DNA of 41,789 nucleotides from a bacterium (lineage in GTDB: Bacteria; CG2-30-53-67). How positions within the stretch are numbered: the stretch's first letter is position 1; each line of letters opens with the position of its first letter. The translations under genes and the position numbers were made by a program. Below the pieces are notes generated by a model. That model was not told the DNA's origin. It was given only the letters and a program-made list of their open reading frames with translations, and did not search any database. The stretch spans positions 1-41,789 of the forward strand of contig CAKKPE010000064.1 in the NCBI GenBank assembly GCA_919901565.1. Reading direction: 5' to 3'. Of this stretch, positions 8,388 to 16,126 are shown one piece after another.

Positions 8388-10085
8388 ATGAAGCGCCTGA
8401 ACCTGTTTCTCATCATTTTCATCACGTTTATTTTTCGCGCTTCATTTCTTGGAGCCGCCCTGGCTCCTGAAACGCAGAGTCCTTCCCGGTGTCTGGGCTG
8501 CCATAGCAACTTAACCGGAAAAAATTTTATTCATCTGCAAAGACATCAGAAATCCGTTCATGGTCATCTTTCATGTACCGTGTGCCACAGCTCCGACCGT
8601 GTGGCATCGATTGATCCGTTACACCGGGAAAGCGTTCATTCGAATGCGGTCCCTTCGGTCCCGGCTGCGCCTCCTGATCCGCTCAGCCGGAAAAGCCGGT
8701 TTCCGGAAGCATTGGAAGCCTGCGGGCGTTGTCATGAAGAGATCTATGCACAGGTCAGACAGAGTGTTCACGGCCGGGCGATTTTTGAGAAGAAAAACCC
8801 GGATGCGGCCTTCTGCAGCGATTGCCATACTCCCATCCATTATATCAGGCCGGTATCCGAGGTTTCCTCCTCGGTCGCCAGGGCCAATCTGATCGATACA
8901 TGCAGCCGGTGCCATGCCAATCGGGTTATTGCATCCAGGTACCATCTCAATGTCTTTGTGGTCCAGTCTTACAAGGCCCATTTCCACGGCAAGAAATACA
9001 GCCTTGGAGGCAAGGATACTCCTACGTGCATCTACTGTCACGGGCACCATACCATACGGAATGTGAAAGATCCGGCGGCATGGGTCTCCTCCAGGAACAA
9101 AATCACACTCTGCGCCCGGTGCCATGATGGCGCCACGGCTGAATTCGCTGAGTCATTTACCCATACGCCCTTGAATGCCGGGAGCAACCCCGCTGCCATA
9201 TGGGTCCGCAAGGGGCTGCTCTCCATTCTCATGGTTTTTGCAATTTTTCTGGGCCTTCACCTTCTGCTCGATATCGCGCAGCAGTTCCGGTCCATCGGAA
9301 AGAAAAAACACACCGCCCTTACGCGTGGTGAAGTCTCATGGCCTCTTTTTCAGCGCCTTCCCAAAGAGGTAGAGCGCATGGACCTTCATCTTCGCATACA
9401 GCATGCGCTTTTGTTTGTCGCTGTTTTTTACCTGGCCGCATCGGGGATTGCCCTGAAGTTCCCGGAAATGCACTTCTCGGAGGCCTGGATACGTTTATGG
9501 GGAGGCGTTGAGAATGCAGGACACCTGCATCGTTTTGCCGCCCTGATTCTGATCATCGATCTCTTCTACCATCTCCTCTATTTAGGGGTTCAGGGCTTCA
9601 GGAAAAAGTTATCCCTGAAACTGATCCCCGATATTCAGGATTTTAGCCATCTTTACCAGAATCTTCGATATCTTATCGGCAAGAGCCGGGAAAAACCCCG
9701 CTTCGGGACGTTCACCTATATCCAGAAACTCGATTACTGGCTGGTGATCTTCGTAGTCATTGTCATGATCATCACAGGGCTGATGTACTGGTTCCCGACC
9801 ATCACGGCACGAATCCTCCCTGCCGGTGTCTCCAAATGGATATGGGGGGTGGCGTATGTGGTCCATAGCACCGAGGCCATCCTGATCCTCTTTTTTGCCT
9901 TTGTCTGGCACTTTTATAATGTCCACCTGAAAAGCCGGGTTTTCCCCATGAGCTGGGTCTGGATAACCGGCAAGATAGACCTCGAGGACCTGATGGAAGA
10001 GCATCCCGGAGAGTTTGAAGAACTCTTTGCGGCGGAAAGGAACAAAGAGGCAGAGAGCTCGAAAGGGGAGAACCGCTCCGAATGA
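8388..10085 (+). CDS. fused heptaheme cytochrome c - cytochrome b membrane protein
   Basis: 565-aa single-chain version of the c/b pair encoded at 4877-6603. A signal sequence (about 1-22) is followed by seven CXXCH motifs (CLGCH, CTVCH, CGRCH, CSDCH, CSRCH, CIYCH, CARCH) in about residues 30-255. A transmembrane helix (about 270-290) joins it to a cytochrome b domain (about 320-540) with the same histidine pattern as the stand-alone subunit (RIQH, LHR, YH, HS, WHFYNVH). Fused multiheme-c/diheme-b quinol oxidoreductases such as Geobacter CbcL feed electrons from menaquinol to periplasmic carriers, and a similar role is plausible. The gene starts 3 bp after the regulator gene. The internal duplication suggests two redox branches under one regulator. 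Confidence 0.9.
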   Translation: MKRLNLFLIIFITFIFRASFLGAALAPETQSPSRCLGCHSNLTGKNFIHLQRHQKSVHGHLSCTVCHSSDRVASIDPLHRESVHSNAVPSVPAAPPDPLSRKSRFPEALEACGRCHEEIYAQVRQSVHGRAIFEKKNPDAAFCSDCHTPIHYIRPVSEVSSSVARANLIDTCSRCHANRVIASRYHLNVFVVQSYKAHFHGKKYSLGGKDTPTCIYCHGHHTIRNVKDPAAWVSSRNKITLCARCHDGATAEFAESFTHTPLNAGSNPAAIWVRKGLLSILMVFAIFLGLHLLLDIAQQFRSIGKKKHTALTRGEVSWPLFQRLPKEVERMDLHLRIQHALLFVAVFYLAASGIALKFPEMHFSEAWIRLWGGVENAGHLHRFAALILIIDLFYHLLYLGVQGFRKKLSLKLIPDIQDFSHLYQNLRYLIGKSREKPRFGTFTYIQKLDYWLVIFVVIVMIITGLMYWFPTITARILPAGVSKWIWGVAYVVHSTEAILILFFAFVWHFYNVHLKSRVFPMSWVWITGKIDLEDLMEEHPGEFEELFAAERNKEAESSKGENRSE

Positions 10086-10560
10086 TCCCTGGACAAACGC
10101 CTGGGAAAAGGGAGGAGTGAAAGAGGTCCTGGTTCTTCCGTAGGAAAGCTGAACGGCCATAAAAAAGGCCGTAAAAATTAAAGATGAAGAATCAAAAATC
10201 AAAATGACAGAGTAAAGATAAAAAATGAGTATTAAGACGGGTTCTGAGATTGCCTATTTTATGACTTGAGTTTATTGACGTGCGATAAAAGGGAGAGATC
10301 TGAAGAGCGATTTGTAATCGGGTGATTGTAGTCGTTCCCGTTCGGTAGATTATATCTTGAATTTAGGGCAGGCTTTTTAAAAGAGTTAGCATAATTATTA
10401 TATTTTGATTCGTCATTTTTATTTTTTATTTTTGATCTTTGATTCTTTAGGTGTGTAATAAATACTTTGATTTTAAATTTATGCGTGGTTTAACTTAAAC
10501 ACGAAGGAGAGAAATGTTTTCTTCGTGTCTTCGTGCCTTAGTGGCCGAGCTCTTCCTGCT
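10086..10560. other. 475-bp intergenic region with AT-rich imperfect inverted repeat
   Basis: No credible gene. A stretch rich in AAAATC-type words near 10180-10225 is echoed as an imperfect reverse complement near 10415-10452. These could be the ends of a degenerate MITE of about 270 bp. The 20-mer at 10186-10205 recurs with one mismatch at 21885-21904. A small hairpin at 10153-10172 (ACGGCC/GGCCGT) lacks a following T tract on either strand. Confidence 0.4.
10521..10548. repeat. dispersed CTTCGTG intergenic repeat, copy 1
   Basis: CTTCGTGTCTTCGTGCCTTA followed by GTGGCCGA. The reverse complement of its core (GGCCAC, then AAGGCACGAAGA) recurs at 21860-21890. The motif is a recurrent intergenic sequence with no evident coding capacity. 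Confidence 0.5.
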
Positions 10561-12348
10561 TTAATCCTTACCCTGGCAGGGAAGCGATATGAAGAAAGTG
10601 GTCCCATGGTTCGGCGCACTCTCCACCCGGATACTCCCCCCGTGATCCGTGATGATCCTCTGGGTGATGCTCAGGCCAAGCCCGGTCCCTTTGTCCTGCA
10701 GTTTTGTACTGAAAAAGGGATCGAAGATCTTTGACAGGTTTTCAGGCGGGATGCCTATGCCAGTATCCCCTACATCGATCAATACAGCTTCCTGCCCGGA
10801 ATCGTTCTCCGTGGAAAGAGTCAGGACCCCTCCCTTGGGCATGGCCTGAAAGGCATTGATCAGCAGGTTGACAAAGACCTGCTGGAGTCTCTCCGAACTT
10901 CCGGCGACCTTTTTCACATTCGGGCTGAGCCTCTTTATGACCCGGTAGTTTTTCTCCTCCTTGAATTGATGCTCTACCATGGTCAGAGAATCATCAATGA
11001 CCCGATTGATATCCACGGCGTCATACTCCTGTGCCGAATGTCTGGAGTAGAGGAGGAGACTCCGGGTGAGCCGGTCGATGCGAAAAGCCGCCTCGGAAAT
11101 CCGTTTGATGAAATCCTTCTCCTCTTCATTGCCGCATTTTCTCAAAAGCATCTTGGCGTATCCGACGATAATAGAGAGGGGATTCCCGACTTCATGGGCG
11201 ACTCCTGCAGCCATCTCGCCGAGTGAAGCGAACTTTTCCTGATGGATCAACTGCTGGACCGCCAGGTCAAGTTCTTCACGCTGCTTCTGAAGAGAATGCA
11301 CCATGTTGTTGAATGAGTCGGCCAGTGTGGAAAGCTCATCGTCTGACCCGGTCCGGATGCGCTGACTCAGATCTCCTTGCGCAACCCGGTCCGCCAGGAT
11401 GGCCATCTCTTTCAACGGCTTGCTGATGGCCCGGATCACAAAGAAATTAATCAGGGTAAGAATGATCATGATGGCCAGCGAGATAGCGATATAGTTGCTC
11501 ACCACGCTCCCCTTGGCCTGAGCCAGGTCATTGGTTGACATGATTACGCCGAATACGGCCTTGTTCCCCTCTCCGGCACGAAGCGGAGAGAAGACCGCCT
11601 TGTACTCCTTGCCGGCCAGATAGACCTTTTCAAGGACAGGCTCCCCTTTCCCCAGAGTTTGTTCAAGAAGAGCAGGTGTTACCCGGGCCTCGATCTTCTC
11701 CTGCCATTCAGGACTTTCCAGAGTCGAAGCGATGATTTTGTCGCCATGGAGGATAAAGAGATCATTCTTGGTTTTGGACTTGACCTCTTCAAGATACTCA
11801 TTGTCCAGGCCGAAGCCGACCAGTACAACGTCCGGCCTCCCGCTGCTGTTAAAAGGGACCACCACGTCGTAATCCAGATGGGTATTCCCGTCAGTGGTTT
11901 TAAAGATCAGGTCGCTGTATTCTTCTCCTTTCAGGCCCCGTTTGATCATCTCCCGCTGTGCCCGGTTGCCGCTCTGAAGAAAACGTTCCGGCTCGATATA
12001 GATCCTGACCCCCTCCTTGATCAGAAGGTCCATATGTGAGATGTCCATGGTCCGGTGAAGGACCGGGCTGTCTATCTGATGGGAGGAGCTTTTAAAGGAG
12101 GCAAGGAGGTTGCCGTAATGAATCGTCTGTTTCTCCTTTTCCTTGAAGAAGGCCTCCACGGTTTCCTTGTACACAAGGATATCCCGGCTTGTGCTCTTTT
12201 CGATCTTTTGGGTAAGGATATTGACCACCAGAATGACCACAATGATGATGGCGAGAAAAGAGAAGACAATAAAGGGGAAGAGGATTTTATTCTGGATCGT
12301 CCGCCGTTCAATAAAGAAGTCACGGCAGAAGGCGCTTAATTTTGACAT
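10561..12348 (-). CDS. membrane sensor histidine kinase (likely partner of the NtrC-type regulator)
   Basis: 595-aa sensor kinase. Transmembrane helix 1 (about 24-46) and helix 2 (about 283-307) enclose a periplasmic Cache-like sensing region of about 235 residues. A HAMP linker follows (308-360). The HisKA domain carries H385 in AHEVGNPL. The ATPase domain has N-box NLLINAFQAM, G1 DVGDTGIGIP and G2 GTGLGLS near the C-terminus. This H-box class (AtoS/ZraS/NtrB-like) usually phosphorylates NtrC-type regulators. It is convergent with the cytochrome operon and only 475 bp away, so the orphan regulator at 6993-8384 is its most likely substrate (inference). The sensed ligand is unknown. Confidence 0.9.
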   Translation of the reverse strand: MSKLSAFCRDFFIERRTIQNKILFPFIVFSFLAIIIVVILVVNILTQKIEKSTSRDILVYKETVEAFFKEKEKQTIHYGNLLASFKSSSHQIDSPVLHRTMDISHMDLLIKEGVRIYIEPERFLQSGNRAQREMIKRGLKGEEYSDLIFKTTDGNTHLDYDVVVPFNSSGRPDVVLVGFGLDNEYLEEVKSKTKNDLFILHGDKIIASTLESPEWQEKIEARVTPALLEQTLGKGEPVLEKVYLAGKEYKAVFSPLRAGEGNKAVFGVIMSTNDLAQAKGSVVSNYIAISLAIMIILTLINFFVIRAISKPLKEMAILADRVAQGDLSQRIRTGSDDELSTLADSFNNMVHSLQKQREELDLAVQQLIHQEKFASLGEMAAGVAHEVGNPLSIIVGYAKMLLRKCGNEEEKDFIKRISEAAFRIDRLTRSLLLYSRHSAQEYDAVDINRVIDDSLTMVEHQFKEEKNYRVIKRLSPNVKKVAGSSERLQQVFVNLLINAFQAMPKGGVLTLSTENDSGQEAVLIDVGDTGIGIPPENLSKIFDPFFSTKLQDKGTGLGLSITQRIITDHGGSIRVESAPNHGTTFFISLPCQGKD

Positions 12349-12429
12349 CAGTTACCAAAGGTAAGGGTGAAGGCCCGGTTTTCCCGGGGCGTTTCAGACG
12401 AGAATGGCTCACTGTTTCGCCCCATTACA

Positions 12430-12458
12430 TAAATAGTCTAAATTAAACAGCATGTCAA
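12430..12458 (-). promoter_or_regulatory. sigma-70 promoter of the histidine kinase gene
   Basis: On the minus strand TTGACA (12458-12453) and TATTTA (12435-12430) are separated by exactly 17 bp. The -35 is a perfect match and the -10 has two mismatches. The predicted start is near 12423, about 75 nt before the ATG. Confidence 0.55.
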
Positions 12459-12467
12459 TAGGGATAT

Positions 12468-12498
12468 GGCAATTTGCCTGTGATATAAAATTGGCAAA
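12468..12498. promoter_or_regulatory. GGCAA palindrome cluster between divergent promoters
   Basis: GGCAATTTGCC (12468-12478) is a perfect 11-bp palindrome. A third half-site GGCAAA (12493-12498) follows 14 bp later. The cluster lies about 45-75 bp upstream of the kinase start and also upstream of the sigma factor gene. It is a candidate regulator site. Nothing else is evident in 12349-12653 except a weak ECF-like candidate, AAACC (12510-12514) with CGTC (12530-12533), which could allow autoregulation of the sigma factor. Confidence 0.35.
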
Positions 12499-12653
12499 CA
12501 AAGCGGTGTAAACCAAATGCAGAGTCATTCGTCAATTATAGCATGCGGGCCATACTCCCTTCCCGGATGGCTACGGTGTTGACAAAGAAGGCGCCTCTGG
12601 TTAGGATGACATCAGTTTCCGGAATCAAGCCACCGGATTGGGGAGCAGAAGAA

Positions 12654-13250
12654 ATGGCCAATGAAGATCACGAGTTGGTCCGGCGTGCGCTGGAGGGTGA
12701 CACAGGGTCCTTTGACTTGCTGGTGGAGAAATATACGAGCCGCTCTTATTGGATCGCCCTCCGCATGGTCAATGATCCAAGCGAGGCCGAGGATCTCCTT
12801 CAGGACGCCTTTCTCAAGGCTTACCAGGGATTGAAGGGGTTTCGCGGGGAGGCCGGTTTTTTCACCTGGTTCTGCAGGATCCTGATTCATCAATGCCAGG
12901 ACCATCTTAGAAAGAAACACTTCCGTTCCAGGTTTTCCTTTCTGTTCCAAAGGGAGGGAGAAGAGGGCGACAAAAAGAACCTTGAAGAGGATTACGCTGA
13001 TCCTCACTGGAGCAGCAGCCCGGAGAAAGTCATGGAACAGGCCGAGTCGAGTCATTTGATTCAAGAGGCCATCTCCGAGCTCCCGGTCCGCCAGCGAAGG
13101 GTTTTTATCTTAAGACATTTGCAGGGCCTTCGGATTCGGGAGATTGCAGGAACCCTTGGAATCTCTGAAGGCACAATCAAGATCCACCTTTTCAGAGCGG
13201 TTCAATCCTTGAGAAAGAGACTGGGAGAGACATTAGGGGATCAGCCATGA
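12654..13250 (+). CDS. ECF-type RNA polymerase sigma factor
   Basis: 198-aa group 4 sigma factor. Region 2 (about 20-90) includes the DLLQDAFLKAYQGL segment that contacts core polymerase and the -10 element. Region 4 (about 135-190) has a helix-turn-helix (LRIREIAGTLGISEGTIKIH) for -35 recognition. The ATG at 12654 is preferred over an in-frame ATG at 12543 because GGGAG lies just upstream and the conserved domain begins there. The stop overlaps the next gene (ATGA at 13247). The downstream zinc-finger membrane protein is its likely anti-sigma factor, so activity should be held at the membrane until an envelope or redox/metal signal arrives. Confidence 0.93.
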   Translation: MANEDHELVRRALEGDTGSFDLLVEKYTSRSYWIALRMVNDPSEAEDLLQDAFLKAYQGLKGFRGEAGFFTWFCRILIHQCQDHLRKKHFRSRFSFLFQREGEEGDKKNLEEDYADPHWSSSPEKVMEQAESSHLIQEAISELPVRQRRVFILRHLQGLRIREIAGTLGISEGTIKIHLFRAVQSLRKRLGETLGDQP

Positions 13251-13750
13251 CAAAGTGCAAAACAAACAGGGACAGGCTTATCGAGTTCTATTACGGTGAG
13301 CTCGGCGCCCAGGCACAGACCGCACTGGAGGACCATCTCCGGATATGTGCCGGCTGCCGTACCGAATTCGAACGGCTCCAGAATCTCCTGAACGCCATAC
13401 CTCCTGACCAGCAGGCCGAGCTGCCGCGAGGTGTCAGGAATCGTGTCCGTCAAGGGATTCGATCCAGGATCCGGACCCCGCATGTCTTGCCCGGTACCGC
13501 CGGTTTTCCCGTTTCCCGCTGGGTTCCTGCCCTTGTATCCCTGGTGGCTGTCCTCTTTGTAGGCATTTTAACGTTTCAGTCTATCCCGCCCAAGGATTCG
13601 TCTCAAGGCAACGAGGTAACGGAGGAGGAGATGGAGGTGGCAGAGAACATCGATCTCCTGCAGGACATGGATCTTATTGAAATCCTGGATGCATTGGAGG
13701 AGATGATTCAGCAGCCGGATTCCAATCCAGCGCAGGGAGGTGAGCTATGA
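13247..13750 (+). CDS. zinc-finger transmembrane anti-sigma factor
   Basis: 167-aa protein with an N-terminal anti-sigma zinc-finger (ZAS-like) motif, HLRICAGC (HxxxCxxC, near residues 28-35). One transmembrane helix lies at about 90-110. The acidic C-terminal periplasmic tail is rich in Glu/Asp. It is coupled to the sigma factor by an ATGA overlap and to the next gene by another ATGA overlap (13747). Family knowledge says such proteins sequester the co-encoded ECF sigma factor. The acidic tail may bind a metal or the basic DUF3106 protein encoded next (inference). Confidence 0.87.
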   Translation: MTKCKTNRDRLIEFYYGELGAQAQTALEDHLRICAGCRTEFERLQNLLNAIPPDQQAELPRGVRNRVRQGIRSRIRTPHVLPGTAGFPVSRWVPALVSLVAVLFVGILTFQSIPPKDSSQGNEVTEEEMEVAENIDLLQDMDLIEILDALEEMIQQPDSNPAQGGEL

Positions 13751-14193
13751 GATGGATATGTTTTTTGCTGATGTTGACCCTGGTCTCCCCGTCCGTGAGC
13801 TTTGCCCGTGATCCAGGAAGAGATCACATGATGCGGGATCGAGCCCATACACGGGAAAGATTTGACCGGCTTCCTCCTGAACAGCGCAGGGAGATGAATA
13901 GAAAGCTCCGGACCCTCAGGGACCTTTCCCCCGAAGACCGCGAGCTTTTCTCGCAGAGGCTCAAACGCTGGAAGGCGTTACCTCCGGAACAGAAAGCTCG
14001 CCTCAAGGAAAACATGGATAAATTCCGGGCGCTTTCTCCGGACCAGCGGAATCTTTTAAGAAAGTCCCTGAACCGGCTGCGGGAGCTCCCCCCCGATCAG
14101 AGGGATCAGGTGATTAAAAAGCTCAAGGAGTGGAAGACCCTTCCGCCGGAGCAGAGACAGAATCTGAGACAGATCTTCAAACCGCCTGGTTGA
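13747..14193 (+). CDS. periplasmic DUF3106-like protein
   Basis: 148-aa exported protein. A signal peptide (about 1-20, ending SFA-R) is followed by six or so degenerate repeats of about 18 residues. Each begins LPPEQR, LSPEDR or similar and continues with a basic amphipathic helix ending in W/F-R-x-L. The repeat spacing and Pro-Glu-Gln-Arg caps are typical of DUF3106 proteins. Their arrangement resembles the periplasmic metal or stress sensors CpxP, Spy and CnrX in genomic context. Its position as the third gene of an ECF/anti-sigma operon suggests it is the periplasmic sensor or an effector of that system. The function is inferred from context only. Confidence 0.8.
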   Translation: MRWICFLLMLTLVSPSVSFARDPGRDHMMRDRAHTRERFDRLPPEQRREMNRKLRTLRDLSPEDRELFSQRLKRWKALPPEQKARLKENMDKFRALSPDQRNLLRKSLNRLRELPPDQRDQVIKKLKEWKTLPPEQRQNLRQIFKPPG

Positions 14194-14418
14194 TCCATCT
14201 TCCTCAGCGGCATCATATTTTCTGTCTTGACGGAACGAAGCCCAAAGTTCGTATTAATGCGGAGGTGAAGGCTCTTGGTCGAGCCAAACCAGGCTACAAA
14301 CTTGACTATGAAACTCTAACCATTCATGGGAGCGGCAGCTTAACAGCGCCACTCCATTCAACCATTATGTTGAAAAATGAGCTATGCAACTGATTCGATG
14401 CACAGGTAAGCTCCAGAA

Positions 14419-14468
14419 AGAAATGGGGCTTAAGAAAGCGGATCTGCTGGAGGCCGAACCCCATTTCT
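14419..14468. repeat. 10-bp inverted repeat downstream of the ECF operon
   Basis: AGAAATGGGG (14419-14428) pairs perfectly with CCCCATTTCT (14459-14468) across a 30-nt loop. T-rich sequence follows from about 14490, including two tandem copies of TGTTATTTTTTTTC. It may serve as a loose terminator for the ECF operon. The rest of 14194-14518 shows no supportable gene. Confidence 0.45.
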
Positions 14469-14518
14469 CTTATCTGGGTTCTTGTGAGCCTGTTATTTTT
14501 TTTCTGTTATTTTTTTTC

Positions 14519-14546
14519 TTGCATTTAATCTTTAAAACGGTATAAT
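14519..14546 (+). promoter_or_regulatory. rpmE: sigma-70 promoter of rpmE
   Basis: TTGCAT (14519-14524), a 16-bp spacer and a perfect TATAAT (14541-14546). Transcription should start near 14553, 26 nt before the ATG. GAAAGG at 14565-14570 is the ribosome site. Confidence 0.75.
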
Positions 14547-14578
14547 AACAAGTTACAATAGATAGAAAGGGCATTCAA

Positions 14579-14779
14579 ATGAAAGAAAAGATCCACCCCA
14601 AATATGACCCGACGACCATCACCTGCACGTGCGGGAATGTCATCGAAACGCGGTCCACGCAAAAGGATCTGAAGATCGAGATCTGTTCAAGCTGCCACCC
14701 GTTCTACACGGGACAGCAGAAGCTTGTGGACTCGGAAGGCCGTGTCGAAAAATTCAGGAAGAAATACGGTATAAAGTAA
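14579..14779 (+). CDS. rpmE: 50S ribosomal protein L31
   Basis: 66-aa ribosomal protein L31 of the zinc-binding (C+) type, with CTCG (CxC) near residues 16-18 and CSSC (CxxC) near 37-40. The N-terminus MKEKIHPKY and the segment [20 protein letters not shown] are diagnostic. It binds the large subunit at the central protuberance and bridges to the small subunit. It has its own promoter and heads the conserved rpmE-DUF1385-prfA-prmC neighbourhood, although a MITE-like insertion now separates it from the next gene. Complete. Confidence 0.97.
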   Translation: MKEKIHPKYDPTTITCTCGNVIETRSTQKDLKIEICSSCHPFYTGQQKLVDSEGRVEKFRKKYGIK

Positions 14780-14796
14780 AAGATCCCATGATTGAT

Positions 14797-14944
14797 GGCG
14801 TTGTAAAAAGTCCTCGGATGGGACGGCAAAGCAAAAAGCCCCGGATGCAAGGAGCGCAAGTTCTGAGGAATGAGGCGTACTCACAACTAAGCTGCAATGA
14901 CGAAGGACGCAGCGGAACGCAGCAGATGGACTTTTTACCAAGCC
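14797..14944. mobile_element. MITE-like element with 17-bp terminal inverted repeats
   Basis: The left end (14797-14813) and the reverse complement of the right end (14928-14944) agree at 15 of 17 positions, centred on GTAAAAAGTCC. The 148-bp interior has no coding capacity and contains further dyads. Palindromic elements with ends of this type (TAAAAAGTCC) are, to my knowledge, widespread in deltaproteobacterial genomes. CATGAT occurs on both sides (14787-14792 and 14947-14952) and could be a target duplication, though it does not abut the ends exactly. The rest of 14945-15193 holds only the hairpin at 15053. Confidence 0.6.
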
Positions 14945-15052
14945 GTCATGATGGGAACCTGCAAAACCTGCCACAGAACACGGTGGAGTACACGGCCGCA
15001 TTTTTACTCCTCCCAAACCATTAGCCTAATTTACGCTTTGACTTTGCCAGAT

Positions 15053-15081
15053 GTTCCATAACGATCAAGACGTTATGGAAC
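15053..15081. promoter_or_regulatory. 11-bp perfect inverted repeat upstream of the DUF1385 gene
   Basis: GTTCCATAACG (15053-15063) and CGTTATGGAAC (15071-15081) flank a 7-nt loop with no T tract after it. A -35-like TTGACT lies at 15038-15043, so the repeat would overlap a promoter -10 region. An operator is as likely as an RNA hairpin. Confidence 0.5.
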
Positions 15082-15193
15082 CTTGCTGTCACCTTGTATA
15101 AAAAGGATATTAGTTCATGTCTTGAAAATGCACATCATGCATACTCCCCGCAGCAAGGAGCACGGGGCTTGAAGCAGGAAAGGAATCAGATTT

Positions 15194-16123
15194 ATGAAGA
15201 ATGAAGCGATATCCGTCGGAGGGCAGGCCGTGATCGAAGGGGTCATGATGCGGGCGCCCCACTCGCTGGTCGTGGCAGTCAGAACGCTCTCCGGCAAGAT
15301 CGAATTCAAAAAGCAAGACCTGCGCCTCCTTTCGGACCGATATGCGATCCTGAGAAAGCCGGTCCTTCGCGGGGTGGTGGCCTTGTGGCAGTCCCTGGTC
15401 TGGGGCGTGAAGGCATTGGATTTCTCGGCCCAAAAGGCCGTGGAAGAGGAAGATCAAAAAGATTCAGGCGCGCTCTCATTTCTGCTGGCCCTGGTCCTGG
15501 GCATCGGGGGGGCTGTACTCCTCTTCATGGTTCTGCCGCTCTTTCTGACCGGCCTTCTGAGAAAGGTCCTTCCCATCGTGGACCAAAGCTCCCTGGCCTT
15601 CAACATGGCGGACGGGGTTATCCGGGTAGCCGTATTCCTGATCTATGTCATTGCTATATCGGCCCTCAAGGATATCCGCCGCCTTTTTCAGTACCACGGC
15701 GCAGAACACAAATCCATCTATACCTTTGAGGCCGGCCGCGACCTGACCGTGGCCAATGCAAAGGATTTCTCCATGCTCCACCCCCGCTGCGGAACCAGCT
15801 TCCTGCTGATGGTGATGGTCCTGAGTATCATGATCTTCTCCATGATCCCGCATGAGAGTTCTTTCTGGATCAAGGGTGGTGCCAGGCTGGCGCTGCTTCC
15901 GCTGATCGCCGGCCTTTCCTATGAGTTCATCAAGTACAGCGCCAAAATGAGAGGGAACCGGATCATGGAAACAATGATGGCCCCGGGCTTATGGCTTCAG
16001 CGCCTGACCACCCGCGAGCCGACCGAGGAGATGGTGGAAGTGGCCCTGGCGGCACTCAAAGAGGCCCTGGATATGGAAGAGGTCAGGAAGTCGGAAACCG
16101 CGCCGGCAAAGCAAGGGCTCTAA
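15194..16123 (+). CDS. DUF1385 (YqhQ-like) membrane protein
   Basis: 309-aa protein of the DUF1385 family. The N-terminal signature GGQAVIEGVMMRAP (about residues 8-21) is followed by three or four hydrophobic segments (about 85-120, 135-155, 205-245). A conserved YHGAEHKSI motif (about 170-178) has histidines suited to metal binding, and a HPRCGTSF motif follows. The gene is commonly placed just upstream of prfA, as here (3-bp gap). The biochemical role of the family is not established, so none is assigned. The start at 15194 has AGGAAAGGA upstream. Confidence 0.88.
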   Translation: MKNEAISVGGQAVIEGVMMRAPHSLVVAVRTLSGKIEFKKQDLRLLSDRYAILRKPVLRGVVALWQSLVWGVKALDFSAQKAVEEEDQKDSGALSFLLALVLGIGGAVLLFMVLPLFLTGLLRKVLPIVDQSSLAFNMADGVIRVAVFLIYVIAISALKDIRRLFQYHGAEHKSIYTFEAGRDLTVANAKDFSMLHPRCGTSFLLMVMVLSIMIFSMIPHESSFWIKGGARLALLPLIAGLSYEFIKYSAKMRGNRIMETMMAPGLWLQRLTTREPTEEMVEVALAALKEALDMEEVRKSETAPAKQGL

Positions 16124-16126
16124 ACC

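Noticed and set aside
10153-10172. Hairpin after the cytochrome operon as an intrinsic terminator
   Set aside because: The stem is only 6 bp and is followed by A-rich, not T-rich, sequence on the plus strand.
14130-14393. 87-codon frame overlapping the end of the DUF3106 gene
   Set aside because: It begins inside the DUF3106 coding sequence in another frame, has no Shine-Dalgarno and no recognisable protein features.
14629-15024. 131-codon frame across rpmE and the MITE-like element
   Set aside because: It is an accidental frame that starts inside rpmE and reads through the non-coding inverted-repeat element.
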